Translations under genes and position numbers: made by a program
From: an uncultured Lachnospiraceae bacterium
Lineage (GTDB): Bacteria > Bacillota > Clostridia > Lachnospirales > Lachnospiraceae
Length of the DNA stretch: 64,000 nucleotides
Assembly: GCA_934401915.1 (NCBI GenBank)
Contig: CAKRSV010000008.1
Span: forward strand, 50,150-114,149
Direction: 5' to 3'
In this document: positions 1 through 8,906 of the stretch, piece by piece
How the letters are laid out: every line of letters starts with the position of its first letter
How positions within the stretch are numbered: position 1 is the stretch's first letter
The notes under the pieces: generated by a model
Database searches by the model: none
What the model was told of the DNA's origin: nothing
Seen by the model: only the letters and a program-made list of their open reading frames with translations

Positions 1-113
1 ACCATATCACGCATGGACCGGATACAGAAAATGGTGATCACCAATCCCAGCACAATCATCGGGACCAGACTCATGCCAAGCAGCTTACTTATGATTCCTG
101 TCTTTTTTTTCAT
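1..113 (-). CDS. N-terminus of methyl-accepting chemotaxis-type receptor (partial)
   Basis: Only about the first 37 codons are in the window; the gene runs off the left edge. The ATG at 113 follows a good ribosome site (AGGAG about 10 nt upstream). The peptide begins MKKKTGIISKLLGMSL and continues into one hydrophobic segment (about residues 12-31) followed by a polar CIRSMRD stretch. This is the look of the uncleaved signal anchor of a chemoreceptor or other sensor with an extracellular domain. The family call is an inference from this short stretch; a sensor kinase or a diguanylate cyclase with a similar anchor is possible. A SigA-like promoter lies just upstream (184-212). Confidence 0.5.
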   Translation of the reverse strand, partial: MKKKTGIISKLLGMSLVPMIVLGLVITIFCIRSMRDM

Positions 114-183
114 ATCGCCTTTCTCCTATTCCCTTTTCACTTTTTCATTTGCATACCCTATATCTGCATCAACATTTGTACAA

Positions 184-212
184 ATTTTATCACAATTTTC
201 AGAATTTGTAAA
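184..212 (-). promoter_or_regulatory. SigA-like promoter for the receptor gene
   Basis: On the minus strand, TTTACA (207-212) and TAAAAT (184-189) are separated by exactly 17 nt. They sit about 70 nt upstream of the ATG at 113 in a very AT-rich 160 bp gap with several ATTTGT/ATTGT repeats. There is no sigma-28-type element, which would be expected for a flagellar regulon gene. Confidence 0.6.
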
Positions 213-272
213 TTTATTTTTACAATTTTCACAAATTTTATGACATATTATTACAATTCTAGGTCATCCTGT

Positions 273-1517
273 CTATCTTATCTGACCATTTCCTGTAATT
301 GTATACTTATATGACATCAATTCCTTCAGCCCCATCGGTCCGCGCGCATGAAGTTTCTGGGTGCTGATACCGATCTCCGCACCGAATCCGAATTCAAATC
401 CATCCGTAAACCGCGTGGAGGCGTTCGCATAGACGCAGGCGGAGTCGATCTCCCGCAGGAACTTTGCCGCGCGATCCTTATTTTCCGTGAGGATCGCATC
501 GGAATGGCCTGTATTGTAACGGTTGATATGCTCGATCGCCTCCTCGACTGAGGATACAGTCTTGATCGACACAATGTAATCGAGGTATTCCTTCCCATAA
601 TCTTCCTCGGTCGCCTTCACCGCGTCCGGGATCTGCTCCAGAACCTTCTCGTCTCCACGAACCTCGACCTTTTTCTCAGCAAGTGCCTTTCCGAGCGCCG
701 GCAGAAAGGCATCCGCGATCTTCTCGTGCACCAGGATCGACTCGCAGGCATTGCAGACGCCGATCCGCTGCGTCTTTGCGTTGATGATGATCGGGATCGC
801 CTTCGCAAGGTCCGCCTCCTCATCGACATAGATATGGCAGTTTCCTGTCCCTGTCTCGATAACCGGAACTGTACTGTTCTCCACCACTGCACGGATCAGT
901 CCCGCTCCGCCTCTCGGGATCAGGAGATCCACATACTTTTTCAGTCTCATAAACTCCGTCGTGACGCTCCGGTCGTTGTTGTCGATCAGCTGGATCACAT
1001 TTGGATCGATCCCTGTGTCCGTAAGCACGGAACGGATCACTCCGGTCACAGCAAGGTTGGAATACAGCGCGTCCTTTCCGCCCTTCAGGATCACCACATT
1101 GCCAGACTTAAAGCAAAGCCCAAAAGCGTCCGCCGTCACATTCGGTCTTGCCTCGTAGATGATCCCGATCACGCCCATCGGCACCCTGACTTTTTCAATG
1201 TGCAGTCCGTTAGGACGTTCGATCGTCTCTATCACTTGACCGACTGGGTCAGACAATTCTGTGATCTGTCGTATTCCTTCCGCCATTCCTTCGATCCGCT
1301 CCCTGGTCAGCTTCAACCGGTCCAAAAGTCCCTGCGACATCCCGTTCTCTTCTGCGATGGCGTAATCCTTTGCGTTTTCCTGAAGGATCCTCTCAGCGTT
1401 CGCCGGCAATGCCTGTGCGATCTGTAATAAAATTTTATTCTTTTCTTCCGCTTCCAGCGACTGTAGCGACTTTTTCGCTGCGACCGCTCTTTCACCCATC
1501 TGGTCTAAATATTCCAT
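273..1517 (-). CDS. proA: Gamma-glutamyl phosphate reductase
   Basis: Second step of proline synthesis: NADPH-dependent reduction of gamma-glutamyl phosphate to glutamate semialdehyde in the cytosol. The 414-residue length is normal for the family. The aldehyde-dehydrogenase-fold signature is clear: GVCNACESILVH carries the catalytic Cys, GGAGLIRAVVENSTVPV lies before it, and STRFTDGFEFGFGAEIGIST is in the C-terminal part. The ATG at 1517 follows GGAGGAGAACAGG. It is the last gene of a run in which proB lies upstream but a folate enzyme is inserted between (13 nt from that gene's stop). No hairpin terminator is visible after the stop, only an AT-rich gap. Confidence 0.98.
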   Translation of the reverse strand: MEYLDQMGERAVAAKKSLQSLEAEEKNKILLQIAQALPANAERILQENAKDYAIAEENGMSQGLLDRLKLTRERIEGMAEGIRQITELSDPVGQVIETIERPNGLHIEKVRVPMGVIGIIYEARPNVTADAFGLCFKSGNVVILKGGKDALYSNLAVTGVIRSVLTDTGIDPNVIQLIDNNDRSVTTEFMRLKKYVDLLIPRGGAGLIRAVVENSTVPVIETGTGNCHIYVDEEADLAKAIPIIINAKTQRIGVCNACESILVHEKIADAFLPALGKALAEKKVEVRGDEKVLEQIPDAVKATEEDYGKEYLDYIVSIKTVSSVEEAIEHINRYNTGHSDAILTENKDRAAKFLREIDSACVYANASTRFTDGFEFGFGAEIGISTQKLHARGPMGLKELMSYKYTITGNGQIR

Positions 1518-1530
1518 CCTGTTCTCCTCC

Positions 1531-2136
1531 TTACCGATAGATTTCCATCTCCGTTATGACAAGGTCAGGGGCAATGTCATGCCTCTGCACCGGTATCTCT
1601 TCTATGATCTGGCATGAAAAGCCAAGTGCCGCCGTACACAGCTCACATTCCGGCATCCCGGCAAGATAGCGGTCATAATATCCGCCTCCATAGCCGATCC
1701 GGTTGCGCTTTGCATCAAATGCCGCGCCCGGCATCCACATCATCACCTTCTGCCCGCGAAACGCATCCTTCTCAGGGATCTGCTTCTCGTCCGGCTCCGG
1801 TTCCATGATCCCGCGAAAGCCTTCCTTCAGTTCCTCCCTGCTGTGGATCTCCCAGAAGCGCATTTCCGATCCCTCCACCTTTGGCAGAAGGACTCTTTTC
1901 CGATCCGCAAGCGCCCGGTCGATCAGTTCCTTTGTATCCACCTCGCTCCGAAAACTTGCGTAGGCAAGGATCCAGTCCGCAGTCTGATACTCCGGCAGCG
2001 CCGTCACCTTCTTAAGGATCTGTCTGCTGTACTGCAGCCGTTCTGTCTCGGAAAGCCGGTCGCGCTTTGCCAGGGTTTCTTTCCGGAGGCTTTTCTGGAT
2101 CCCTGAAGCCGGATCTACCACTCGCTCTTTTTCCAT
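1531..2136 (-). CDS. 5-formyltetrahydrofolate cyclo-ligase
   Basis: ATP-dependent conversion of 5-formyl-THF to 5,10-methenyl-THF, returning a storage folate to the one-carbon pool. The family's phosphate-binding signature RIGYGGGYYDRYL is intact near residue 150, and the N-terminal basic region (SLRKETLAKRDRLS) matches the substrate-binding helix. The protein is 201 residues from the second ATG (2136), chosen because GGAGA lies 6 nt before it; an ATG at 2142 sits too close to that site. It begins a few bases after the proB stop and ends 13 nt before proA, so it is almost certainly co-transcribed with both. Why it sits between two proline genes is unknown. Confidence 0.95.
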   Translation of the reverse strand: MEKERVVDPASGIQKSLRKETLAKRDRLSETERLQYSRQILKKVTALPEYQTADWILAYASFRSEVDTKELIDRALADRKRVLLPKVEGSEMRFWEIHSREELKEGFRGIMEPEPDEKQIPEKDAFRGQKVMMWMPGAAFDAKRNRIGYGGGYYDRYLAGMPECELCTAALGFSCQIIEEIPVQRHDIAPDLVITEMEIYR

Positions 2137-2148
2137 CGCCATTCTCCG

Positions 2149-3003
2149 TTATTTGTGCATCTGCTGCACGAAAAGCGGCAGATCAAACGTTTCATCCTTA
2201 TGGGATACAAAGATGGTTCCGATGTCCTTGCCGTCCACGATCCTATGTATCACCTTGATGTCGCTGCTGTTCGCGATCACCATATCGACTCCCATGCTTC
2301 CGGCGATCCTTGCCGCCTGTAGCTTGGTGTTCATCCCGCCGGTGCCTACGCTGCTTCCGGTGGACTCCTTGCCCATCTGCATCAGCTCGTCCGACAGATC
2401 ATCGACAACGCTGATAAACTTTGCATCCGGATTCTTGTGCGGATCGTCCGTGTACAGCCCGTCGATATCGGACAGCAGGATCAGAAGATCCGCCTCGACC
2501 AGCGAAGCAACGATGGCCGACAGGCTGTCGTTATCTCCGATCTCGATCTCGTAGGTTGCGACCGTATCGTTTTCGTTGACAACCGGTATGACGCCCAGCT
2601 TAAAAAGCTCGTCAAAGGTATTCTTTGCATTGAACCGGTTGAGATTGTCCACGATCGTATTCTTGGTCATCAGGATCTGTGCCGCGATCTGGTTATACTC
2701 GGCAAAGATCTTCTGATAGGTCATCATCAGCCTTGCCTGTCCGATCGCTGCGCACGCCTGCTTCACGGCGATCGGATTGTCCTTCTGCGCGTCGTTCAGG
2801 ATCGCCTTACGCCCGACCGCGATCGCGCCGGAGGTGACCAGCACGACATCCTTTCCCCGGTTTCTCAGATCGCACAGCTCCCTCACAAGTACATCCAGCT
2901 TTGTGTAATCCAGATCTCCCGTTTCCTGATGCTGCAGGGACGAAGATCCGATCTTTATCACGATCCTTTTCTTATCTTTTAATAAACTGCGATAATCATC
3001 CAT
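2149..3003 (-). CDS. proB: Glutamate 5-kinase, short form without PUA domain
   Basis: First, feedback-controlled step of proline synthesis: phosphorylates the gamma-carboxyl of glutamate. The amino-acid-kinase fold is complete: RIVIKIGSSSL at the N-terminus, LVTSGAIAVGRKA, the glutamate-contacting PVVNENDTVATYEIEIGDND, and GTGGMNTKLQAARIA. At 284 residues it ends after the kinase domain and lacks the C-terminal PUA domain of the E. coli enzyme (367 residues), as in several Firmicutes ProB proteins. The ATG at 3003 is preceded by AGGAA at proper spacing. It heads the proB > cyclo-ligase > proA block, 48 nt after the flavoprotein gene. Confidence 0.97.
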   Translation of the reverse strand: MDDYRSLLKDKKRIVIKIGSSSLQHQETGDLDYTKLDVLVRELCDLRNRGKDVVLVTSGAIAVGRKAILNDAQKDNPIAVKQACAAIGQARLMMTYQKIFAEYNQIAAQILMTKNTIVDNLNRFNAKNTFDELFKLGVIPVVNENDTVATYEIEIGDNDSLSAIVASLVEADLLILLSDIDGLYTDDPHKNPDAKFISVVDDLSDELMQMGKESTGSSVGTGGMNTKLQAARIAGSMGVDMVIANSSDIKVIHRIVDGKDIGTIFVSHKDETFDLPLFVQQMHK

Positions 3004-3051
3004 CTCTCTTTTCCTTCTTTAATCTTTCTTCTTTCTATTTATCCTTTATCT

Positions 3052-4686
3052 CTATTCTTTATCCTGTATCACCGGTTCCTGCGTCAGCAAAAGTGCCGCC
3101 TTCTCCGCAATGAAAATCCCGTCCATCGCAGCCGATGTGATCCCTCCGGCGTATCCGGCTCCCTCGCCGCATGGGAAAAGTCCGCGGATCTTTGACTGCC
3201 CGGTATCGTCCCGGCTGATCCGCACCGGTGAAGAAGTCCGGCTCTCCACCCCGGAAAGAAACGCGCCACCGTCCGCAAAGCCTGGCAATGTATGGCCGAT
3301 CAGATCAATTCCTTCCGCCAGTTCCTTTCCAAGCCTCTCCGGCAGTATTTCATGTACCGAAGCCATCCGCCAGCTTCCCTTGATCTGCGGTTGAAAATCC
3401 GGGTACGCTTTCTCCAGCCCCTCCTGCGGGGCTACCTTGCCAGTCACTGCCGTATGGAAATCCCGGTATCGCTCCACCGGGATGCTTCCCTGCCCGATCT
3501 GCCACGCCTTCTTTTCCAGCTCCCGCTGAAAAGCGATCCCCGCAAGCGGGTGGCTGTCCGGGTAGTCGTCCGGCGTCACCGTAACGATCATGGCGCTGTT
3601 GCTGTTTGCGCCGTCTCTCCCGCTGTAACTCATGCCGTTGACCGCCAGTCTCTCCGGCTCCGAAGAGGCATTGACCACGTAGCCGCCCGGGCACATACAG
3701 AACGAATACACGCCCCGTCCCGCCTGTGTCCTCGCCGTCACCTTGTAGCTTGCCGCAGGCAGCTTTTCGCTCTGTACGCCATACTGCTGTTCATCGATCA
3801 TCCTGCGCGGATGCTCCATCCGAAGTCCTACAGCAAACGCCTTCGCCTCCATGGGAACGCCCTGTCCATAGAGCTGCGCAAACGTATCCCGCGCGCTGTG
3901 TCCCACGGCAAGGATCAGAGCGTCCGTCTCAAGAAGCTCCACTCCGTTTACCTGCACTCCGGTAAGTCGCCCGCCCTCGGTGCAGATCCTGGTCACTTTG
4001 CTCTCAAACCGGACTTCGCCGCCGTACTCAATAATCTTTTTCCGTATGTTTTTCACGACCTGAACCAGCTTATCCGTTCCGATATGCGGTTTGGCGTCAT
4101 AAAGGATCTGCTCCGGCGCGCCGGCCTCCACGAAGATCCGCAGTACCTCCTTGTTTCTGCCCAGCCTGTCCTTCACCAGCGTATTGAGTTTTCCATCCGA
4201 GAATGTCCCGGCGCCTCCCTCTCCGAACTGTACGTTGGATTCCGGGTCAAGAACTCCTTCCTTCCAGAACGTTTCCACATCCCGTACTCTCTCTTCCACC
4301 GGTCTGCCGCGCTCTAAAAGGACCGGTCGGAAGCCGTGCCTGGCAAGCATATACCCGCAGAACAGTCCTGCCGGACCCATCCCGGCGATCACCGGCCGCT
4401 TTTGGGACACCGGATCTGCCTGTACAGGAAACGCGTATCTTTTTTCTTCTATTTTCTGTACCTGCCCGTTCCGGCATCTGGCGATCAGCTTATCTTCTTC
4501 CGGGACTTCCACATCCACTGTATAGCTCAGGAAAATCTCCGGCTTTTTTCTCGCATCGATCGATTTTCGCACCAGCCGCATCGTCCGGATCTTCGACGGA
4601 TCCGTCCGCAGGAGCTTCGCCGTCTTATGTAGCAGTTCCTTCTCCGTATGCCCGATCGGCATTTTTATCTGACTGACTCGTATCAT
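3052..4686 (-). CDS. FAD-dependent dehydrogenase (COG2509-like)
   Basis: Predicted cytosolic flavoprotein of 544 residues and unknown substrate. An N-terminal domain of about 80 residues precedes the dinucleotide-binding motif GMGPAGLFCGYMLARHG. NVQFGEGGAGTFSDGKLNT, ALILAVGHSARDTF and the C-terminal GLFPCGEGAGYAGGITSAA are typical of this uncharacterised oxidoreductase group. The start at 4686 is fixed by an ATGA overlap with the stop of the upstream flavoprotein gene; a longer reading from 4746 would overlap that gene by 60 nt. The tight coupling of two flavoproteins suggests linked expression, but no pathway link to proline or folate is evident from sequence. Confidence 0.9.
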   Translation of the reverse strand: MIRVSQIKMPIGHTEKELLHKTAKLLRTDPSKIRTMRLVRKSIDARKKPEIFLSYTVDVEVPEEDKLIARCRNGQVQKIEEKRYAFPVQADPVSQKRPVIAGMGPAGLFCGYMLARHGFRPVLLERGRPVEERVRDVETFWKEGVLDPESNVQFGEGGAGTFSDGKLNTLVKDRLGRNKEVLRIFVEAGAPEQILYDAKPHIGTDKLVQVVKNIRKKIIEYGGEVRFESKVTRICTEGGRLTGVQVNGVELLETDALILAVGHSARDTFAQLYGQGVPMEAKAFAVGLRMEHPRRMIDEQQYGVQSEKLPAASYKVTARTQAGRGVYSFCMCPGGYVVNASSEPERLAVNGMSYSGRDGANSNSAMIVTVTPDDYPDSHPLAGIAFQRELEKKAWQIGQGSIPVERYRDFHTAVTGKVAPQEGLEKAYPDFQPQIKGSWRMASVHEILPERLGKELAEGIDLIGHTLPGFADGGAFLSGVESRTSSPVRISRDDTGQSKIRGLFPCGEGAGYAGGITSAAMDGIFIAEKAALLLTQEPVIQDKE

Positions 4687-5912
4687 TGTACCTGTTCCTT
4701 CCGCGCCGCAGCCCTCCCGGCGATCCTTCCGCTCGTCCAGGCCCACTGCAGATTGTATCCCCCACAGATCCCGTCAATATCCAGAACCTCTCCGGCAAAA
4801 TAGAGCCCCGCCATTCTCCTGGATTCCAGCTCCTGCGTCACTTCGGCAAAATTTACTCCCCCGGCAGTCACCTGCGCCTGTTCAAAGGGATTTGTGCCGT
4901 TCACGGTCACTTCCAAGCAGTGACAGAGCTCCTGTAATTTATGCCGCTTTCCTTCCGGGACGGCGCTCTTTCCCTCCTCCGCCCGGATCCCGGTCTTTTG
5001 CAGAAGCATACGATTCAGCTTCTGGTTCAGAAGCCCCGTCATAAATTCTTCCATCGTCTCCTGTGGCCAGCGCTCCCAGCGCTCCTTCCAAAACAGCGAA
5101 TCCGCACCGGAATCCTGGATCAGATGGATCCGCACGCAGACTTTTTTTCGTGCCTCCAGTGCATATGCCGCCTCTCTGCTGATCTGAAATACCGGGATCC
5201 CCGATATCCCGTAATCGGTAAACTGCAGCTCGCCGCTCTCGCCAAGAACAGTCTCTCCATCCACAACAAGATCTATCTTCGCTTCGCACCGCACGCCCGT
5301 GATGCTCTTCCAGAAATCTCCCTCACAGCGTAGCGCCGTGAGCGCAGGCACCGGGGTGACAATGTCATGCCCCAGCGCGCGTGCCATGTAGAGCCCGTCG
5401 CCGTTTGACCCGGTCTTTGGCGAAGCCAGACCACCGCAGGTAAGGATTACCGCATCCCAGAGAGAACTTTCCTTCGCCGCCGTCCGTATCTCCAGCTTCT
5501 CATTTTCTTTCCGGATACTCTTCACACCGGACTGCGTCTTTACGGTAATCTTCCGTCTTGCCAGTTCCATGCAGAGCACATCCAGCACCGTCGACGCCTG
5601 TTCACTGGCAGGATAGAGATAGCCGTTCCGGTCTTTGACGCGCATGCCAAGCTGTTCAAAAAAATGGATCGTGTCCGCCGTTCCAAACCGCTGCAGATAC
5701 TTCTCCACCTGCACGCTGCCGGTTCCGTAAAAACAATCCGCGCTCATCACTTTGTTGGAGAAATTGCACTTTCCGTTTCCGGTAGCCAGAATCTTTTTCC
5801 CCACTCTATCATTCTTTTCAAACAGAGTCACCTCGGCTCCCTCACCGGCTGCGGATATCGCCGCCATCATGCCGGAAGCGCCGCCGCCGACTACCGCCAC
5901 TTTCCTCTTCAT
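4683..5912 (-). CDS. NAD(P)/FAD-dependent oxidoreductase, HI0933/YhiN family
   Basis: A flavoprotein of about 409 residues. It begins VAVVGGGASGMMAAISAAG (FAD-binding Rossmann motif), followed by FEKNDRVGKKILATGNGKCN, the hallmark of the HI0933 family. The C-terminus FAGEVLDIDGICGGYNLQWA is also characteristic. Function in vivo is unknown; members are often labelled aminoacetone oxidase-like. The start is placed at the ATG at 5912 directly before the Rossmann motif; 5927 is an alternative. The open frame runs upstream to 6020 but would overlap the preceding gene. The stop overlaps the next gene's ATG (ATGA). Confidence 0.9.
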   Translation of the reverse strand: MKRKVAVVGGGASGMMAAISAAGEGAEVTLFEKNDRVGKKILATGNGKCNFSNKVMSADCFYGTGSVQVEKYLQRFGTADTIHFFEQLGMRVKDRNGYLYPASEQASTVLDVLCMELARRKITVKTQSGVKSIRKENEKLEIRTAAKESSLWDAVILTCGGLASPKTGSNGDGLYMARALGHDIVTPVPALTALRCEGDFWKSITGVRCEAKIDLVVDGETVLGESGELQFTDYGISGIPVFQISREAAYALEARKKVCVRIHLIQDSGADSLFWKERWERWPQETMEEFMTGLLNQKLNRMLLQKTGIRAEEGKSAVPEGKRHKLQELCHCLEVTVNGTNPFEQAQVTAGGVNFAEVTQELESRRMAGLYFAGEVLDIDGICGGYNLQWAWTSGRIAGRAAARKEQVQ

Positions 5913-5976
5913 TCTCTTATCCCGCATTTTCCACTCATTTGCCGTCTGTTTTGGCATCCTATCAGTTATGATACCC

Positions 5977-6600
5977 TCAACTGGAATAAGATTCAAGAAA
6001 ATTATACAAAGCATCCTCACTCTTTACCAGTTTTCCCTGCATGATATCCTGCTGCAGACTCTCGTCCAGCCGGTCTAAGAGGATATCCGTATTCATGTAA
6101 AGCGTCTGCCTGTCCTCTTCATACACCACCACAAAGTGATCTGCCACCATCAGGTAGAACTGCTTCGGCTCCTCTTCTTTATAATATTTGCAGATAACGA
6201 CGCGGTCCTTTGAAAAGGCGGTCAGCTCAATCGTCTGAAAGCCCTGCTCCAGCTCTGTAAGCGGCGGATTTGCGTCGTACGCCTCCATCTCATGGATCAT
6301 CTGCTCCCGGTTCAGCCCGATGTACTTCATCGGAACTGGCAGTTCCTCCTCCACGATCTGCCCGTCTCCCAGATTGACCGTCTCCACAAGGTAACAGGTG
6401 TCTGCCGAGATCACCGGCGCTTTCTCGGACAGCGTTTCGATCACCTGCTCCTCCGTCTCTTCACCCGCCGCGTCGCTCTCCTGCACCGGATATCTGCCCG
6501 GATAGAAGAAAGTTTCTGCCCGGAGCGCGGCATATCCGCCTCCCGCGATCAGTACACAGGCATACAAAAGAAAAAGACTGATACGTCTTACTGTTTTCAT
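5977..6600 (-). CDS. BofC C-terminal-domain-like secreted/anchored protein
   Basis: 207 residues with an N-terminal hydrophobic segment (residues about 8-28), so exported and perhaps anchored; in a sporulating cell this would place it in the intermembrane space. The C-terminal part resembles the BofC C-terminal domain: a stretch like YLMVADHFVVVYEEDRQTLY, then a spaced acidic/leucine pattern and LVKSEDALYNFLESYSS. In Bacillus, BofC of the forespore negatively regulates pro-SigK processing through the SpoIVB signalling pathway. The similarity is read by eye and distant, so the role is inferred. A SigG-like promoter upstream supports forespore expression. The next gene starts 64 nt downstream. 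Confidence 0.6.
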   Translation of the reverse strand: MKTVRRISLFLLYACVLIAGGGYAALRAETFFYPGRYPVQESDAAGEETEEQVIETLSEKAPVISADTCYLVETVNLGDGQIVEEELPVPMKYIGLNREQMIHEMEAYDANPPLTELEQGFQTIELTAFSKDRVVICKYYKEEEPKQFYLMVADHFVVVYEEDRQTLYMNTDILLDRLDESLQQDIMQGKLVKSEDALYNFLESYSS

Positions 6601-6638
6601 CCTACTATAACAACCTTTCTCACGGATTCATTCGTAAT

Positions 6639-6668
6639 TAGTATCAGCCAAAATATGTCAACTTATTC
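6639..6668 (-). promoter_or_regulatory. SigG-like promoter upstream of the bofC-like gene
   Basis: Minus strand: GAATA (6664-6668), 18 nt, then GATACTA (6639-6645). This fits the Bacillus SigG pattern GHATR-18-CATnHTA except for the first base of the -10. The predicted start lies about 30 nt before the ATG, with AAAGG as ribosome site. A TTGACA also occurs here but has no well-spaced SigA -10 partner. Confidence 0.45.
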
Positions 6669-6717
6669 GTATCTGTCCCTGTCTGCACTTGAAAAAAAAT
6701 GCAGCACGCCTTTCCTA

Positions 6718-8364
6718 TCAGAAAATCCGGAGCTGTCTTCCGAGCGTGATAAAAAACAGACCAAACCAGGTTCGGGAAAGCTCCTCCTCCGTCACAACCC
6801 GCAGGATCATAAACAGCAGGATATCCACGATGATCCCGATCAGAATACAGACCAAAAGCGTCACAAGCGCGCCGGCACTCCCCAAAAGCAGACGGCTAAG
6901 AAGCAGCGCAACCAGCCCGGAAACACCGGAAGCTACCGCCGGAAAAGCAGCAGAACGAAGCCAGTCGATCCGGCATTGTTTAAAGCGGTTCAGCAGTACA
7001 AACGCAAGCGCCAGATACACGCCGTAAAAGACCGCCAGGGAAAGTGCGACGCCCTGCGCCCCCATCGAGCCCTTCTGAACCAGCAGATAAGCCGCAAGAA
7101 TATGGACAACAAACGCCACAAGGGTTGCCAGCATCCCCTCCCGGAACAGGCGCAGCCTCAGAAGCAGCTGTCCGTTCAGAAAGCTGAAAGCAAATGCCGC
7201 CACCACAAGCGCTCCTGTCCGCACGATCTGCGCCGCGTATTCTGTCTCCGTGTGAAACAGCAGCTTTGCAAAAGGCTCCGCAAGCACGGCAAGATAGATC
7301 GCCACCGGGAACGTGAGCATCCCCGCCTTGCGCACCGCGCGGTCCATACGCTCGCGCATGGTGTGATATTCTTCTTTTTCACAGGCAGCCGCAATCCTCG
7401 CTACGTGACTCTGGAACCCAAGGCACACCAGCGCGGCAAAGACGCCGGGCAGCGCGATCCCTTTTCCATAACAGACGCCCCACAATGCAGTACGGCTCTC
7501 GCCAAGCTCCGACCGGTTCATGCTGTAGTTAAACATTCTCTGGTCAAATAAAAGCAGCAGGTTCGGCACCACCGTCATAAAGATGACCGGCAGGCTGCTC
7601 CACAGGATCGTCCGGGCAAGAGCCGCTGTGCTCTCCGCCCTGCGTCCACTGTCCTGTGCACAAAGCCGCCGGATCGTTCCAGCATACATTGCATAGACGA
7701 CCAGCAGAAAAAGCAGCGTGATCACCTCTGCCGCGCAGATCCCGACCATCGCCCCTAAGGCGCTGTACAGATAGGTATACGCATCCCTTCGCAGAAGCGT
7801 CGCCGTCTTCTCTCCGTAGACGCGGAACGACCTTCCGCAGACGATCGTAAGCAGTACAAAAAGTCCCTTCTCAAGGTACTGCGAATACAGCACCGTCTTA
7901 CCAAGTCCAAAGCCTCCAAAGCACCCCCGCAGCGCCCCGATGACAGCCGTCAGAAAGACAGCCGGAGCCGCCGCCATGATGGCCAGCCTGCTGAACGCTT
8001 CCAGCGATACCTTTACGGCGATCCCATCCGCCAGCAGAAAAAGCAGCGCCGCCATCACGCCGCCAAGGACGACGCAGAGCCACAGAGCCGCCGTGAACAC
8101 CCTCCGCGCATTGCGGTACTGTTCCCGCTTTACGCGGTAGCGGATCAGACCGCTCACGGATCTGGAAATGCCGTATGAGAACATAATCTCCGCAGCAAAG
8201 AAAATCTCAAATGCCGGGGCAAAGAGTCCCATCCCGGCATCCCCTATCACGCCGCCAAGCGGTATTCTCATCGCAAGGAGCAGCATACAGGTAAGTATGC
8301 CTGCCGCCGCAAAGATCGCCTGTTCTCCTCCGGATCGTTTCTTCCTGTGTATCCTGATCTTCAT
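6718..8364 (-). CDS. SpoVB/MurJ-like polysaccharide flippase (MATE/MOP superfamily)
   Basis: 548-residue polytopic membrane protein with about 12-14 hydrophobic segments, starting with a basic MKIRIHRKKRSGG. The length, the first helix region (AAGILTCMLLLAMRIPLGG) and the FAPAFEIFFAAEIMFSYGIS pattern resemble stage V sporulation protein B and other lipid-linked oligosaccharide flippases. Such proteins move peptidoglycan or polysaccharide precursors across the membrane; SpoVB-type members serve spore cortex synthesis. It starts 41 nt after ybeY in the same direction, at the tail of the yqfC-phoH-ybeY run, which supports but does not prove a sporulation role. A run of eight T follows the stop without a clear stem. 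Confidence 0.8.
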   Translation of the reverse strand: MKIRIHRKKRSGGEQAIFAAAGILTCMLLLAMRIPLGGVIGDAGMGLFAPAFEIFFAAEIMFSYGISRSVSGLIRYRVKREQYRNARRVFTAALWLCVVLGGVMAALLFLLADGIAVKVSLEAFSRLAIMAAAPAVFLTAVIGALRGCFGGFGLGKTVLYSQYLEKGLFVLLTIVCGRSFRVYGEKTATLLRRDAYTYLYSALGAMVGICAAEVITLLFLLVVYAMYAGTIRRLCAQDSGRRAESTAALARTILWSSLPVIFMTVVPNLLLLFDQRMFNYSMNRSELGESRTALWGVCYGKGIALPGVFAALVCLGFQSHVARIAAACEKEEYHTMRERMDRAVRKAGMLTFPVAIYLAVLAEPFAKLLFHTETEYAAQIVRTGALVVAAFAFSFLNGQLLLRLRLFREGMLATLVAFVVHILAAYLLVQKGSMGAQGVALSLAVFYGVYLALAFVLLNRFKQCRIDWLRSAAFPAVASGVSGLVALLLSRLLLGSAGALVTLLVCILIGIIVDILLFMILRVVTEEELSRTWFGLFFITLGRQLRIF

Positions 8365-8405
8365 AGTCGTATCGTTCTCCCGTTATTCTCTCTTCCCGTA
8401 AAATC

Positions 8406-8906
8406 CTAATCTCTGGTGATGCCAAGCCGGTTAAGGACCTGCTCCTGCTTTTCCTCCATCACCTTTGCCTCCTCCGGCTCCATGTGGTCATAGCCGCACA
8501 AATGCAGCATGCTGTGCGCCGTGAGGAAAGCAAACTCCCGCAGGACGCTGTGTCCGTATTCCTGTGCCTGTCCGTATACCCGATCCGCCGACAGGATGAT
8601 ATCGCCGAGCAGCAGTTCCCCGCTGTCCGGGTCAAAACAGTCCGCCTCGTTCTCCTCTGCCAGTCCAAAGTCCCCCTCTGTCTCAAACGACAGATTCGGA
8701 AAAGAGAGGACGTCCGTCTCTTTATCGATTTCTCTGTATGTCCTGTTATATTCCCTGATCTGTTCAGGCGTGGTGATCAGCAGATTTACGCTCGCCTCGT
8801 AGGGGCAGTCCTCCATCTCCAGCACCTGCTCTGCCACTTTTTCCAGAATCTCCTTGACATCAAAAGGGAATTCCCTGTCCGTCTCATTCTCAACGTAAGA
8901 AGTCAT
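8406..8906 (-). CDS. ybeY: Endoribonuclease YbeY (16S rRNA maturation)
   Basis: 166-residue metal-dependent RNase involved in 16S rRNA 3'-end maturation and ribosome quality control. The zinc-binding triad motif HSMLHLCGYDH is intact near the C-terminus, preceded by the typical REFAFLTA, and NRTYREIDKETDVLSFP is the family's N-terminal signature. The ATG at 8906 follows GAGGAG at 10 nt, and the gene overlaps the end of the pgpH-like gene by 17 nt. The order phoH > pgpH-like > ybeY is the same as in Bacillus. Confidence 0.98.
   Translation of the reverse strand: MTSYVENETDREFPFDVKEILEKVAEQVLEMEDCPYEASVNLLITTPEQIREYNRTYREIDKETDVLSFPNLSFETEGDFGLAEENEADCFDPDSGELLLGDIILSADRVYGQAQEYGHSVLREFAFLTAHSMLHLCGYDHMEPEEAKVMEEKQEQVLNRLGITRD

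Noticed and set aside
6292..7551. 419-codon open frame on the plus strand
   Set aside because: Runs antisense across two genes and the gap between them; Lys/Gln/His-rich product without family features.
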